Source: Closterium sp. Naga37s-1
Taxonomy: Eukaryota > Streptophyta > Zygnematophyceae > Desmidiales > Closteriaceae
DNA: 64,000 nt
Assembly: GCA_947471745.1 (NCBI GenBank)
Contig: CANJKZ010000513.1
Span: 372,001-436,000, forward strand
Direction: 5' to 3'
A model generated the notes under the pieces. It saw only the letters and a list, made by a program, of their open reading frames with translations. It did not search any database and had not been told where the DNA came from. Positions 1-10,929 of this stretch are shown here, piece by piece; the first letter of the stretch is position 1; every line of letters begins with the position of its first letter. Both the position numbers and the translations under genes were made by a program.

Positions 1-2235
1 GACAAAAGCTCGAGATCCCCAGACGCGGAATGCGGACGCATCGCCAACCTTCCCCGTCCACCGCAGAGTAGGTGTGGTCTCCGGCAAGGAGACACGAGGC
101 TGAAGGTTGATCTGATGCACAGCGTACTGAACCGCGAACGGCCACAGAAAATGGGGAGCAGCCGCATGGATCATGGATGTACGAGCGACGTCCATGACCA
201 TGCCAATGCGGCGCTCAGCAATCCCATTTTGCTGCGGGGAGGCTGGAAGCGTGAACGTCTGGCGGATGCCCTCCGAACGACAGAAGGCTCTCAGGAGGTC
301 GGAGGAAAATTCCCCGCCTCTGTCCGAGTGCAGACGCAGAACAGGAAGGTCTGAGCTGAAACTCTCACTAAGCTGGCGACGAGCACCGCGGATCCAGTCG
401 ATCAACACCTCAGGGACCTCACCCTTGCTGCGCAAGGGGAAGACTGTGGTGTAACGCGAGTAGTCGTCAACGACCAGCAGGAAGTAGCGCTCGTGACCCT
501 GTCCACGGACGCGGGCTGGGCCCCACACGTCCATGTGAAGAGTCTGCAGAGCGGCCTCAGTCGGAGGAAACGAGGAGGAGTGAGGAGCGGCGCGCTGCCG
601 GCCCTCGACACAGGGAACACAGGTTGGGGCAGGCCCCGGAGGAAGGGGAGGGAGGGACCTGGGGAGTCCAGAGACAAGAGCACGGGAGGCCATACCTCGA
701 AGACGAGGCAGGGAGGGGTGACCAAGGCGGTGGTGCCAAAGGAGAGTCTCGTGCGCCAGAGGACGACACGAGCAGGGGGCAGCCGCAGGACTAGACCTGG
801 ACGCGGCAGCAAACACCTGACTGGACGCAGCTACTTGACCAGACGCAGGGACCGGAGGAGGCGCAGTAGTCAGTGTGTATAGACTCGACCCTGGCCGACG
901 GGTGAACGTGGCCAGGTGGCGGCCCGTCCGAGAGCAAGTGCAGTGGGTCACACGCTGACCTCCAGGGGTGAACTGGTCAACCCACGCGTCCTGGAGGTCA
1001 GCTCCACTCACCAAGTTCGTAGAGAACGAGGGGAGGTGGAGTCCCGACAGCAAGCCCGACGGGGCCGCAGGACACGGTAGAACCGTGGAGGAGTGTGTAA
1101 GGACTGGGCCCCCGGAGGGGTCAGCAAGGGAGACCGCAACAGGCCGACTGAGCGGCGCGAGCGTGGTGCTGTCTCTAAAGAAAGAGCGCGAAGCACCAGA
1201 GTCAAGTGTGAAAGTGTGCAAGGACTCAGTAGGTGCAGTACCAGAGAGAGCAAACGCACCACCACCTGGAGCAGCAGACGCACTAGTACCTGGAGCAGCA
1301 GACGCACTAGCACCTAGAGCAGCAGCCGCAATGCCCGGGTCGGGCGGGACACTCAGGTAACAGTCACCCTCAGCACTATCAGCAATAGCATACATGGCAG
1401 CAAGGATAGCATCAAAGTCTAGATCAAAGATAGGCACATTCTGCAGAAGCAGATCATGCCAACGAGGAAGCTCAACGGCGTCAGGAAACTGGGTACGCCA
1501 AGCGTCAGTCAAGCGACCGAAGCAGCGCTGCGTGGTGTGTGGGAGCCCACACACCTCCCCACTACGAGTGCCGGTGCGAAGAACGTAAGTGCAGGGACCT
1601 GCACCCCCAGACCTCCCACGCCCAGCATACCACTCACGAAGCTGCTGAACCGACGGGGTCTCACAGGTGCGCAGCTGCTGCTGGCACTGGCTGCCACCAA
1701 AGCCTCCACGCTGCGCGGCTGCACCTCGACCAGCACCACCTCCTCTGCTACCTCCACCACCGCTGCCGCTGCCTCCACCTCCTCCGCCACCGCCGCCACG
1801 ACCTCCACCGCCGCCACTGACGCCCCCACTCCCGGTACCACCCCCACCACCACCTCCACCTCCTCCGCCGCCTCCACCTCCTTCACTGCTTCCCCCGCCG
1901 CCCCCTCCACCACCCTTGCTCCCCTTGCCCTTGCTGGTGCGGCGTCTCCCACTAGAGGCAGACGCAGCGCCGACCTCCTCTGTGCCAACGAGGTCGACAG
2001 CAGCAGCAGAAGCAACAGAGGGAAGAAGGGGGACAGGGGAACACCCCTCAAAGAAGGGGGTGCGACGGTCGCCGCGAGAAGCACCTACAGCTAAGATACT
2101 CTTCTCAGCTGCAGCAAGGCGCTCCTCTAGCAGGTCGACAGTCAGCTCGGTGGGGCAAAGGGAGAGAAAGTGGTCCCTGACTGAAGAGAGAGAGTCAGGG
2201 AGGCGGGTGACTAGGTAGTAAAGGGTGATGTACAT
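1..2235 (-). pseudogene. Element A gag C-terminus, protease and integrase N-terminal part
   Basis: Minus-strand frame that I judge open from the Met after the Pro run (2235) to the window edge, by alignment with the equivalent ORF of element D. In order it covers the end of the gag capsid-like region, a very Gly-rich stretch (about 2000-1720), a C..C-G-x-P-H-T-x4-C zinc-knuckle-like segment, the aspartic protease, and an integrase start that includes the HHCC part and the first catalytic residues. It is out of frame with its own gag N-terminus because of an 11-base C run, so it cannot be made as one polyprotein without frameshifting. The family makes particle proteins and the integration machinery. 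Confidence 0.75.
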
Positions 2236-2707
2236 GGGGGGGGGGGTTCTTGGCACAGAACTCAGTGGGAAGGGCAGCGCGGTAGCGGGCATCTCTAGTG
2301 CGAAGGTGAGCAACTAGGTCAGCGACAGTGGCAAAGGCAGCAAGGTCAGGGAAAAGGTACGGTAGCATGAGGCGGCTGAGGGCAGCAGTGGCAGGGGAGG
2401 AGTAGCGTGCAACTACAGCGTCGTACAAAGACTGAGCAGTCTTGTACTGGCCAAAGTGCGCGCGCTCAGCAGGCGGCAGGTGACTACGAACAGCAAGGCG
2501 AGCAACAGCGTCACGAGTGGTCCACTGCGAGCGAACAGTACTGTCAGCAGTGGCTGCAGGAGTAGTGGAAACACCGGACGTGTGATCGAAAAGGGATACC
2601 CCATCCCTAGAATCACACTGAAGAAAGAGCTGTAGGTCATCAACCCATACGTCAAAGTCAATTGCACGTCCCTCAAAGTCAAAGGTGAGAACTGTAGGAC
2701 TAGCCAT
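2236..2707 (-). pseudogene. Element A gag N-terminal fragment
   Basis: Starts at ATG 2707 with MASPTVLTFD, the same start as element B, and matches B across the gag domain (WVDDLQLFL, TTRDAVARLAVRSHLP, QSLYDAVV motifs). The frame breaks at a run of 11 C (plus-strand G, 2236-2246), where B has 10 and reads through. After the run the frame gives an unrelated His/Pro tail and stops near 2195. Gag forms the particle shell. The break is most simply a replication slip in a homopolymer coding Pro-Pro-Pro; a sequencing length error is the main alternative. Confidence 0.8.
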
Positions 2708-3677
2708 AGCAGCAGTAGGAGCAGTAGCAAGAGGAGCAGCAGTAGCAGCAGTAGCAGCAGTAGTAGTAGTGCAGTAGTAGCAGCAGCAGCGCGGCTCGGC
2801 TAGGCGGCGCGGCTCGGCCGGGCGGCGCGGCTCGGCTGGGCGGCGCGGCTCGGCTTACCAGAGACAGGTGCAGGGGCGGGCCGTGACTGCAGGGGCTGCG
2901 CCAGTAGGGGTTCGTCAGCAGGGTCCGGCAGGGGCGCGTCAGCAGGGGCCGGTAGAGGCGCATCAGCAGGGGCCGGCAGGGGCGCGCCAGTAGGAGCGCG
3001 TCAGCAGGGGCCGGCAGAGGCGCGCCAGGAGGGGCCGCGCCAGCAGGGGCCGGCAGGGGATCGTCAGCAGGAGCCGGCCGGGGGCGCGCCAGCTGGGGCG
3101 CTGCAGTTGGGGCCGGAAGAGCCGTGAGGCGGGGGGGGGGGCCGAGAAGGGGCCGCGACGGGCCGTCAGAGGGGCCGCGAAGGGCCGCGAGGGGCCGCGA
3201 CGGGCCGCGAAAGGTGCCGCGAAGGGCCGTGACGGGGCCGCGATAGGCCGTCAGAGGGGCCGCGAAGGGCCGCGAGGGGCCGCGAGGGGCCGCGACGGGT
3301 CGCTAAAGGGGCGGCGAATGGCCGTGACGGGGCCGTGACGGGGCTGCGACGGGTCGCTAAAGGGGCCGCGAAGGGCCGTGACGGGGCCGCGAATGGCCGT
3401 TAGAGGGGCCGCGAAGGGCCGCGACGGGTCGCTAAAGGGGGGCCGTGAAGGGCCTTAAGAGGGGCCGCGAGGGGCCTGAAAAGGGGCCGCGAAGGGCCTT
3501 AAGAGGGGCCGCGAAGGGCCTTAAGAGGGGCCGCTAAGGGCCGCGAAGGGGCAGCGACGGGCCACTAAGGGCCTCGAAGGGCAGGCGCGAGGGCGCTGCT
3601 AGGACAAACGCGACACGCGCCTTGGGCAGGTAAGGAAATTTTTTTTGTAGTGGTGGGCCCAAAAAAAAAAACTCGAA
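2708..3677 (-). repeat. GC-rich repeat leader of element A
   Basis: This stretch lies between the primer site and gag. Next to gag is a CTG/CTA-type trinucleotide run (about 2708-2790). Then come short tandem copies around ggcggcgcggctcgg (2790-2860), then a long array of imperfect gggccgcgaagggccgcgac units up to about 3600. I see no supported protein; the open frames are repeat artefacts. The same position in B, C, E and H is also filled by repeats, each with a different unit. Confidence 0.75.
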
Positions 3678-3691
3678 CCAGCTCTATACCA

Positions 3692-3822
3692 TGTGAGAAT
3701 CATGAGAGGAATGAGTGAACTAGGAAACAGGTGGGGTACAAATAGCAAACACAAAAGTGTTGTACCCTCTAAGGACTACCCCACTACAGCCTAAACAGAC
3801 TATAGCATATATAAGTTTGACA
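3692..3822 (-). repeat. 5' LTR of element A
   Basis: 131 bp, bounded by TG (3692) and CA (3822). It matches the B LTRs nearly base for base, including the ACAAAAGTGTTGTACCCTCT core and the ATAAGTTTGACA end. It gives the element's right boundary and minus orientation, because the primer site abuts its left side. Confidence 0.9.
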
Positions 3823-3959
3823 GTATAAACATCGTTGCACCGCCAGTTGCTTCCAGCGACTACCAGTGCTGAGGTGAGTGTGGCTCCTGGATGCACCACA
3901 GGGATGGAGAGGGAGAGCGTGTTGCAAGGTAGACATGACTTGCAATATCAGCAACACTC

Positions 3960-4655
3960 AAGGCAGGTGGGAGAGCGAGGAACTAAAACAAGGTAGGTGG
4001 GAGAGTTAGGAATGAAAACAAGGTAGGTGGGAGAGCAAGGAATTTAAAAAAGGTAGGTGGGAGAGCGAGGAGTTGAAACAAGATAGGCAGGAGAGCGAGA
4101 AATCAAAACAAGGTAGGTGGGAGAACGAGGAGAAACAAGGTAGGTGGGAGAGGGAGGAATTGAACCAGGGTAGGTGGGAGAGCGAGGAACTAAACCAAGG
4201 TAGGTGGGAGAGCAAGGAATTGAAACAAGATAGGCGCGAGAGCGAGAAATCAAAACAAGGTAGGCGGGAGAGCGAGGAACAAGGTAGGCAGGAGAGCAAG
4301 GAATCAAACAAGGTAGGTGGGAGAACGGGAAATTAATTCAAGGTAGGTGGGATAGCGAGGAATTAGAACAAGGTAGGTGAGAGAACGAGGAGTTTTAAAA
4401 GGTAGGTGGGAGAGCGAGGAATTAAGGCAAGAGGTGCGAGAGCGAGGTATTAAAGCAAGGTAGGTGGGAGAGCGAAAATGAAACTAGGTAGGTGGGAGAG
4501 CAAGGAATCAAAACAAGGTAGGTGGGAGAGCGAGGAATTATAACAAAGTAGGCAGGAGAGCGAGGAATTAGAACAAGGCAGGTGGGAGAGCGAGGAATTA
4601 AAATAGGGTAGGTGAGAGAGTGAGAAATTAAAACAAGGTAGGTGGGAGATCGTTG
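3960..4655. repeat. 30-bp minisatellite
   Basis: More than 20 imperfect tandem units of about 30 bp, each built around AGGTAGGTGGGAGAGCGAGG followed by an A-rich tail of variable length. Both strands have short open frames through it, which are repeat artefacts. It lies downstream (in host-gene orientation) of the EGF-like exon, so it is probably intronic. The 137 bp between it and element A (3823-3959) show nothing I can identify. Confidence 0.9.
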
Positions 4656-4939
4656 TGGAAGATAGCTAGGAGAGCAGTTGTTGGGGAAGAAGGATTACTC
4701 AGTCAAGTAAAGCCATGGGTTGCGAGGATGTGTGGGGCTGATCAGCTCAGCTGAGCTGCTTGCAATGGCATGGTCATAGCACGGATGAAAAGAAATTCAT
4801 CTATTCAGAACCACCATTCCTGCAGCCTTCACACCACAATCACCCTACCTCTCTTGTCACACTTAACTCCATCATCGAAATCCCAACCTGCTGAGGGAAG
4901 GAGAAGGGGAAGTTTGAATGATGAGCATTCCTGGCGCAC

Positions 4940-5067
4940 CTTTGGAGCAGGTGGGGAAGCCGTCAATAGTAATGTCAGGGGTGTGAGTGGGCGGGCACAC
5001 ACACGTGTAGGCGCCCTGGCCGTCATCCATGCAGGAGCCTATCTCACAAGGGTTGCGTGTGCTGCTC
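4940..5067 (-). CDS. EGF-like exon of a host gene
   Basis: A 128-nt minus-strand exon with a TTTGCAG acceptor and an AAAG/GTGCGC donor. It encodes about 42 residues with the spacing of an EGF-like domain: NPCEIGSC, then AYTCVCPP, then GFPTC. EGF-like domains are extracellular, disulphide-bonded modules. The nearest other host exon on the same strand is the Cys-rich exon at 25422-25595, with a minisatellite and the large DNA transposon between. One LRR/EGF gene is my preferred reading, but the two could be separate genes. Around it, 4656-4939 and 5068-5310 look intronic and I see no other coding there. Confidence 0.6.
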
Positions 5068-5310
5068 CTGCAAACGCTCACTGTAGGAGCACACAGCGGG
5101 CAGGCACAGTCACAACACAAGCATAGTTGCCTGATCATGGGGGTGCACATGCTATGTGTGCACACGTTCAATGGTGGACTGCACAGCCGGCACACACAGT
5201 CACAACAAGCATAGTAGTTTGATAATTGGGTTGCTTGTACTACTCATGCTGCTCCTGTCGTTTTCCGGTGGGATGCCTCCTTATGGCATGCTCAATTGCC
5301 AGACTCACTT

Positions 5311-6499
5311 TAAACACCTGACTCACTCTGAACACCTGACTCACTCTGAACACCTGACTCACTCTGAACACCTGACTCACTCTGAACACCTGAGTCACCT
5401 AAACACCGGACTCACCCTAAACACCAAACTCAACCTAAACACCAGACTCAACCTAAACACCACAGTCACCCTAAACATCGGACTCACCCTAAACACCGCA
5501 CTCACCATTAACATCGGGCTCACCCTAAACACCGGCCTCAGACTCAACCTAAAATTCGGACTCACTCTTAACACCACCGGACTCTCTCTAAACACTGGAC
5601 TCACTCTAAACACCGGACTCACTCTAAACAGCAGACTCACTCTAAATGCCAGACTCACTCTAAACACCTGACTCACTCTGAACACCTGACTCAATCTGAA
5701 CACCTGACTCAATCTGAACACCTGACTCACTCCAAACACCTGACTCACTCTGAACACCTAACTCACTCTGAACACCTGACTCACTCTAAACACCTGACTC
5801 ACCTAAACACCGGACTCACCCTAAACACCAAACTCAACCTAAACACCAGACTCAACCTAAACACCACAGTCACCCTAAACATCGGACTCACCCTAAACAC
5901 CGCACTCACCATTAACATCGGGCTCACCCTAAACACCGGCCTCAGACTCAACCTAAATTTCGGACTCACTCTTAACACCACCGGACTCTCTCTAAACACT
6001 AGACTCACTCTAAACACTGGACTCACTCTAAACAGCAGACTCACTCTAAATGCCAGACTCACTCTAAACACCTGACTCACTCTAAACACCGGACTCGCTC
6101 TAAACACCGGTCTCATTATAAACACATGACTCGCTCTAAAAACTGGACTTGCTCTAAACACCGGACTCACTATAACACTGGGCTCATTATAATACCGGAA
6201 TCACTCTAAACACCGGACTCACACCAAGCACCAGACTCACTCTAAACACCGAACTCACTCTAAACATGAGACTCACTCGAAAGACCAGACTCACTTTAAA
6301 CACCAGAGTCACCCTAAACACCGGACTCACCCTAAACACTGGACTCACTCAAACATCGGACTCACCCTAAACACCGTCGTCACTCTAAACAATGGACTCG
6401 CTCTAAACACCGCACTCACTCTAAACACCAAACTCACCCTAAACACCGAACTCATTCTAAACACCAAAGTCACTCTAAACACCAGACTCACCCTAAACA
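5311..6499. repeat. 18-bp minisatellite, left block
   Basis: Tandem units of about 18 bp around AACACCGGACTCACTCTA. Inside is a higher-order duplication: roughly 275 bp starting at 5397 recurs at 5801 (offset 404) with few changes. The block stops at 6499, where the DNA transposon begins. The same unit resumes at 24962. Because 18 is a multiple of three it gives long artefactual frames such as repeated VFRVSP. Confidence 0.92.
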
Positions 6500-6514
6500 C
6501 ATCACAAAAACCCT
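6500..6514 (+). repeat. Left terminal inverted repeat
   Basis: CATCACAAAAACCCT. It matches the reverse complement of 24947-24961 at 14 of 15 positions (C against A at base 12). It sits exactly where the minisatellite stops. Confidence 0.72.
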
Positions 6515-8049
6515 ATGCCAAGTTTGGAAGAATTTCGATTTCGATTGTCTTCGCGTAAAAAATTCCGGATTCAATTTGGACCAACGGTTGGAGTCATTTG
6601 ATAGGAGCTCCGAGACACATCTCTCGACAAGGTTTGGCTCGGAACAAGTTCCAATTTGGCACGCGTGCTTTTCCGGATGACATTCGGGCGCAATCCGTTT
6701 TGTTGCAAATTCGTGACCAAATTATTCAAAACTAAATTATGTTTTTGTTCATTTTGGATATTTAGGATTTCAAAATTGCATTTATTATTGCGGTTTACAG
6801 CAACCATTATTCAGCATTCTAGCAACAAGCAGTCTTAGCACCAGGTCAAATAGCCTACGCACAGGCAGGCCTTGAAAGCGCCCGGTGGGCAAGGACGACA
6901 TCTCCAAGGTCGCCATCGTCGATGAGGAACTTGTTCGGAAAGACGAACGCACCCATAGCCGGATCGTGGGGGATCCTCCGCTCCACGACAGCAAAGTGGA
7001 TAATCTGTTTGACCTTTTCGCACCACTCCTCGTAGTCTAGCCTGTTCTGTTCCGGCTGGCTACTGATTCGCTTGCGACGCTTATCCTGCAGAAGGGGCCA
7101 TTCGATCTGCAATGTGGTGTAGGGTTGGGTGGATGGTTTATAAGGAGGGTGGGTTACGGGTAAATGACCCAACTTAAAGCGGTGTTTCAATCGTCACTAT
7201 CTACGTAACTCCAAAGGCTTAATCGACCAGGGATTTAGCTGAAGTACAGGCAAGGGGTGAAGGGGATGAGGCATGGGGGTACAAACACATATCTAAATCC
7301 TTACTCAAAACAGGCCCCATGCCACCATGCGGCTCTTGAACTTGGTGAACACCGCCCCGCCCCTCTTGAAGGAGGGCTTGAATGCATAAGCGAACAAGGG
7401 GTTGCTGAAGGGCATCTCGGTGGCCTTGTCAAAGTGCCATTTGAGGGCCCACTGTTCTACATTTTGGCAGGGAGGGTATGGGTTGGAAAGGGTTTTGTAG
7501 AGAAATCAAGTGGGGGGATGAGAGTCAGGGTGAGCCACATCGCACGGTGATATGTAGCTGCCAACTAGCATATGGTGTTTTCCAGTTGCACATACCATCT
7601 CTGTACTCGGCTAGGAGATGATCGCCGTCGAACCAGGTCGTTGGGCGTAGCTCAGTGGGCAGGCTTTCCACGAGATGGCTGTAATCGGCAAGGCCCATGC
7701 CGATGTATGCTGCTGGCCTGAGGGTGGAGTTGATAGTTGACCTTGTTGAGGACAGTTGGTGGTTGAAGACTCCCATGGTTGACTTGTCATTGTGCAACCA
7801 CAGCAGCTTCATTGCCTCGAGCCCTTCTGCAGACAAGTGGACAGAGAACGCGTCGAACACTTCCTCCGGTGCAGGGTAGTACTGTATTTTCTCCGGCGGG
7901 TTCAGAAACATGAGCTGAGAGCACACTAAGTAGGCTTTGTGCTGCGCAGGGGTGTAGGGTATACAACACGACATGGGAGAGAGAAACCAGCAGTTATGAG
8001 GGTGGCCGCGTGACCAGGGGATGGTGACTAGCAACACTGTGTGAACTTG

Positions 8050-8440
8050 CCATGTCACACCCTGCGCCATCCGCCATGTCCACCAACAACCCGCCCCACT
8101 TGCCACGTTACACCCCCCTACCACAAGCCACGTCACCCCCCACCCACCTGACACGCCTCGCTTCGTCATGCGCCGCTCACGTGTACCCTTTCAAACTGCC
8201 ACGTCATCCCCAACCCTCACCTTCCGCCACGTCACACCCTCCTGCATCCGCCACGTCATCCCCAACCCTCACCTTCCGCCATGTCACCCTCCCCCACCCC
8301 AAGCCACGTCACCCCCCACCCACCTAACACGCCTTGCCTCATCATGCGTCGCTCCCTTATACCCTCCAAAACCGCCACGTCATCCCCAACCCCGCCCTGG
8401 TTGCCACGTCAACCCCAACCCGCCCCATTTGGCCCACCAC
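8050..8440. repeat. Intronic cluster of CCACGTCA motifs
   Basis: About eleven copies of CCACGTCA or one-base variants, separated by C-rich spacers and including a near-duplicate of about 50 bp (about 8205-8280). It lies in the intron between exons 3 and 4 of the minus-strand gene. On that strand the motif reads TGACGTGG, an ACGT-core site of the kind bound by plant bZIP factors. Function is unknown. Confidence 0.7.
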
Positions 8441-9746
8441 ATACCGGGAATGGGTTTGTCTCCTGCAACACTAGCACTCGTGCCTTGTGCACGGCACTCA
8501 TCGGCAGCGTGGTACCTTTCATAGGCACCACTGCAGACCCCCCGGCATAACTGGTAGGTGCTCCACGACGCAGGCCGAGCTGAGCAAACATGGCGTACAT
8601 CTCAGACTGTAGCGCCTGGAACTCCTCTCGTATAACAAACTGCTCGTGCTCCGCACTTTCACCTAGGGCACCCAAGAGCGGGGGAAAAGGGTGTGAAGAA
8701 TCCCCCTTCTGGCCAAGGGGATCAACGTCTTCTGCAGCAGTCCCGTGTGCTCTCACACTATCACGCTGGTGGGAAAAGGGCAGCTCAAGGAAGGGATTGG
8801 CAGAAGTGCTTGGCCCTTGCCCGCGCGAAGGACCAGCGAGGGGGGAGACGGCCCTGCCCCAGACAGGAGAAGCGTGGAGCTGCCGAAATGGGTATGAGGG
8901 TGAGGCGAGTGGGGAGTGCGTGACGTGGCCTGGTGGAGGGGATTCGGATTCCTCTCCTCTTGGTGCGCCGGGTGCCCTGGCAGCGACTTTAGACGGTCCG
9001 GAGTATGGCGTGTAGAACCTTGGGGCTCCTGTGGATAGCGGGGTAACACTCGCTCTTCCGGCCCCCTTCGTTAGCTGCATCCGTTGCACGCTTACCGGTG
9101 GCCCAATGCCTGTAACACGAGGGGCTGAGATTTATAGGGACCAGGAGCACAAAATTAGAGTCGATTAGTTTCAATACAGGGGCACACATGCTTGCGTACG
9201 ATCAGCGGTTTGAATCTAAATCGGGTTATAACGGGTACTGTTTTGTAACAAGAGGACTTACCTTGCTTTGCAAATTCGTCAACCTTCTCCTTCACTGCAG
9301 GGGAGAAACAATGTGAAGAAATGTGTTAATTGGCACGGTTGAGCAGAGAGTTCAGCAGCCACGCCATGTGTATTGGCCACAGTGCTTACCTTTCAGCTGT
9401 CCCTTCGTTTTTTTTGCTACCTACGCCTTCTCGTTGCCACCTTTCCGCGTGGTGCTTTGGCGGCCGCTGCGACGTTTACCGACTGGTTCTTTGTTGCCGG
9501 AACCCACTGGAACCCCTTTGGCACGGCCGCCCTTTCCTTCACCATCCCCTTTTGATCCCTGGCTCCCTTGCTTCTTACCAACTCCTTCGCTTTCGACCTT
9601 CACTTTACGCGTCTTCGGTTTGCCCGCTGCTTCGCCACGCGGGGCGTCACCTGCCCCGCGTTTTCGGGAATGGGGAGTCCGGCCCCCCACCTTCCCTGTA
9701 CCACTCCCCCGTCTGCCTCGCCCGCCCCGTCCTTTCACTGCCGCCA

Positions 9747-10220
9747 CATCCTCTTCCTCCTCCTCCTCCTCCTCCTCCTCCTCCTCCTCCTCCTCCTCCT
9801 CCTCCTCCTCCTCCTCCTCCTCCTCCTCCTCCTCCTCCTCCTCCCCCTCCTCCTCCTCCTCCTCTTCCTCCTCCTCCTCCTCCTCCTCCTCCTCCTCCTC
9901 CTCCTCCTCCTCCTCCTCCTCCTCATCCTCGTCGTCCCTCCCCTCCTCCTCCTCCTCCTCCTCCTCCTCCTCCTCCTCCTCCTCCTCCTCCTCCTCCTCC
10001 TCCTCCTCCTCCTCCTCCTCCTCATCCTCGTCGGCCCCCTCCTCGTCGTCGTCCTCCTCCTCCTCCTCTTCGTCCTCCTCGTCATCATTCTCATCTTTTT
10101 CTTCCTCCCCAACATCCGCGTCCTCCTCCTCCGCATCCTCTTCATCCTCCTCTTCCTCCGCATCCTCCTCCTCATCAGCCTCCTCCTCCTCATCCCTCGC
10201 ATCCCCCTCATCTTTCTTGC
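9747..10220 (-). repeat. Coding (GAG/GAA)n tract, poly-Glu
   Basis: A long, nearly pure TCC repeat on the plus strand with a few TCA, TCG and TCT interruptions. On the minus strand it stays in the frame of the accessory gene as Glu with scattered Asp and Gly. The plus-strand poly-Ser, poly-Pro and poly-Leu frames over it are shadows. Confidence 0.85.
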
Positions 10221-10929
10221 CCCTCCTTCCACCGGATGTTCTCCTCGCTGCGGGTCGGCCCTTCTTGCGCAATGCATGACCCGTCGCCTTGCCACTTGCT
10301 TCCCTGGCGCCTCGTATTGTCCCAAATTCCGCACCACCGGCGTCGTTAGCACCGCGGCTTGTCTGCCGCCTCTTCGACCGCGTATTGATGTCCTCGGGCA
10401 CGGCGGTGTCATACTCTTCTTCCCCATCGCTCTTCCTCTGCCTACGCCTCCCACGTCCACCAGAAGGAGGAGAGCCACCTACGTCGACGATGTTGTGTTC
10501 CCCCGCCTTGGCCTTATCCACCACGGCAGCAGAAATTTCGACCACGGTCGGCTGGAACAGCGTCAGTCCGTGTTGGGATGCCTCCGCCTCGGACTCCTGG
10601 GTTGCGCCATGCTCGGCGCTGGGAGAGTCGCTGTGGTTTCCCCCTCTCGCCGACCCCTCTCTCTCCGCCGATGGGACTGCAAGACTCACGCTCCCTGTGG
10701 CAGTAGTAGCAGTCTTCTCCTTCGCCGCCGCCTTCTTGCCGGACTTATCTTGTCCAAACGCGGCCTTTTTTCCCACCAATTTTTTCAGCCCTCTGCCACG
10801 CGCGGCAAACGCATTAGTACCTTTAGAGCCGCCACCACCCTCCCTATCGGTCTATTGAGACAGCCTCCTTGTTGCGCGACGTCCGGCCTGTTCCTCCTCC
10901 TTTTCTTTTTGCCGTGTTGCACGTGTCAT

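Larger units (their letters stand above)
1..3822 (-). mobile_element. Copia element A, 5' part only
   Basis: Minus-strand Ty1/copia LTR retrotransposon cut by the left window edge. Reading leftwards it has a 131-bp 5' LTR, a primer site (3691-3678, reading TGGTATAGAGC, one base short of the usual initiator-Met site), a GC-rich repeat leader, gag, and the start of protease-integrase. RT, RNase H and the 3' LTR lie outside. From position 1 to the poly-G run it aligns with element D (61693 onward) with no net length difference over 2.2 kb, so A and D are closely related copies. Plus-strand bases right of the LTR (3823-3827, gtata) would be one target duplication; the partner is outside the window. 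Confidence 0.9.
6855..10929 (-). pseudogene. Unrecognised acidic accessory gene of the DNA transposon
   Basis: A minus-strand gene I do not recognise. A six-exon model is phase-consistent and totals 2988 nt (996 codons): 10929-9390, 9294-9262, 9109-8445, 7941-7596, 7456-7305, 7106-6855, all with AG acceptors and GT donors. The ATG at 10929 has a good context (AACC before it). The N-terminal part is Lys/Arg-rich; then comes a Glu/Asp run (plus-strand 9747-10220), then basic stretches. The C-terminal 250 residues look globular (WLHNDKSTMG, WFDGDHLLAEYR, YEEWCEKVKQII). In-frame stops at 10852-10854 (TAG), 9421-9423 (TAG) and 7305-7307 (TGA) break it. It may be the second transposition protein; that is inference from position only. 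Confidence 0.55.

Noticed and set aside
5156..6170. Proteins with repeated VFRVSP or LTLNTG units
   Set aside because: The 18-bp minisatellite has a period divisible by three, so frames stay open by default; no start context, splice signal or non-repeat domain supports them.
5311..6499. Possible CRISPR array
   Set aside because: The units are contiguous 18-bp copies without spacers, in DNA with eukaryotic introns and retrotransposons.
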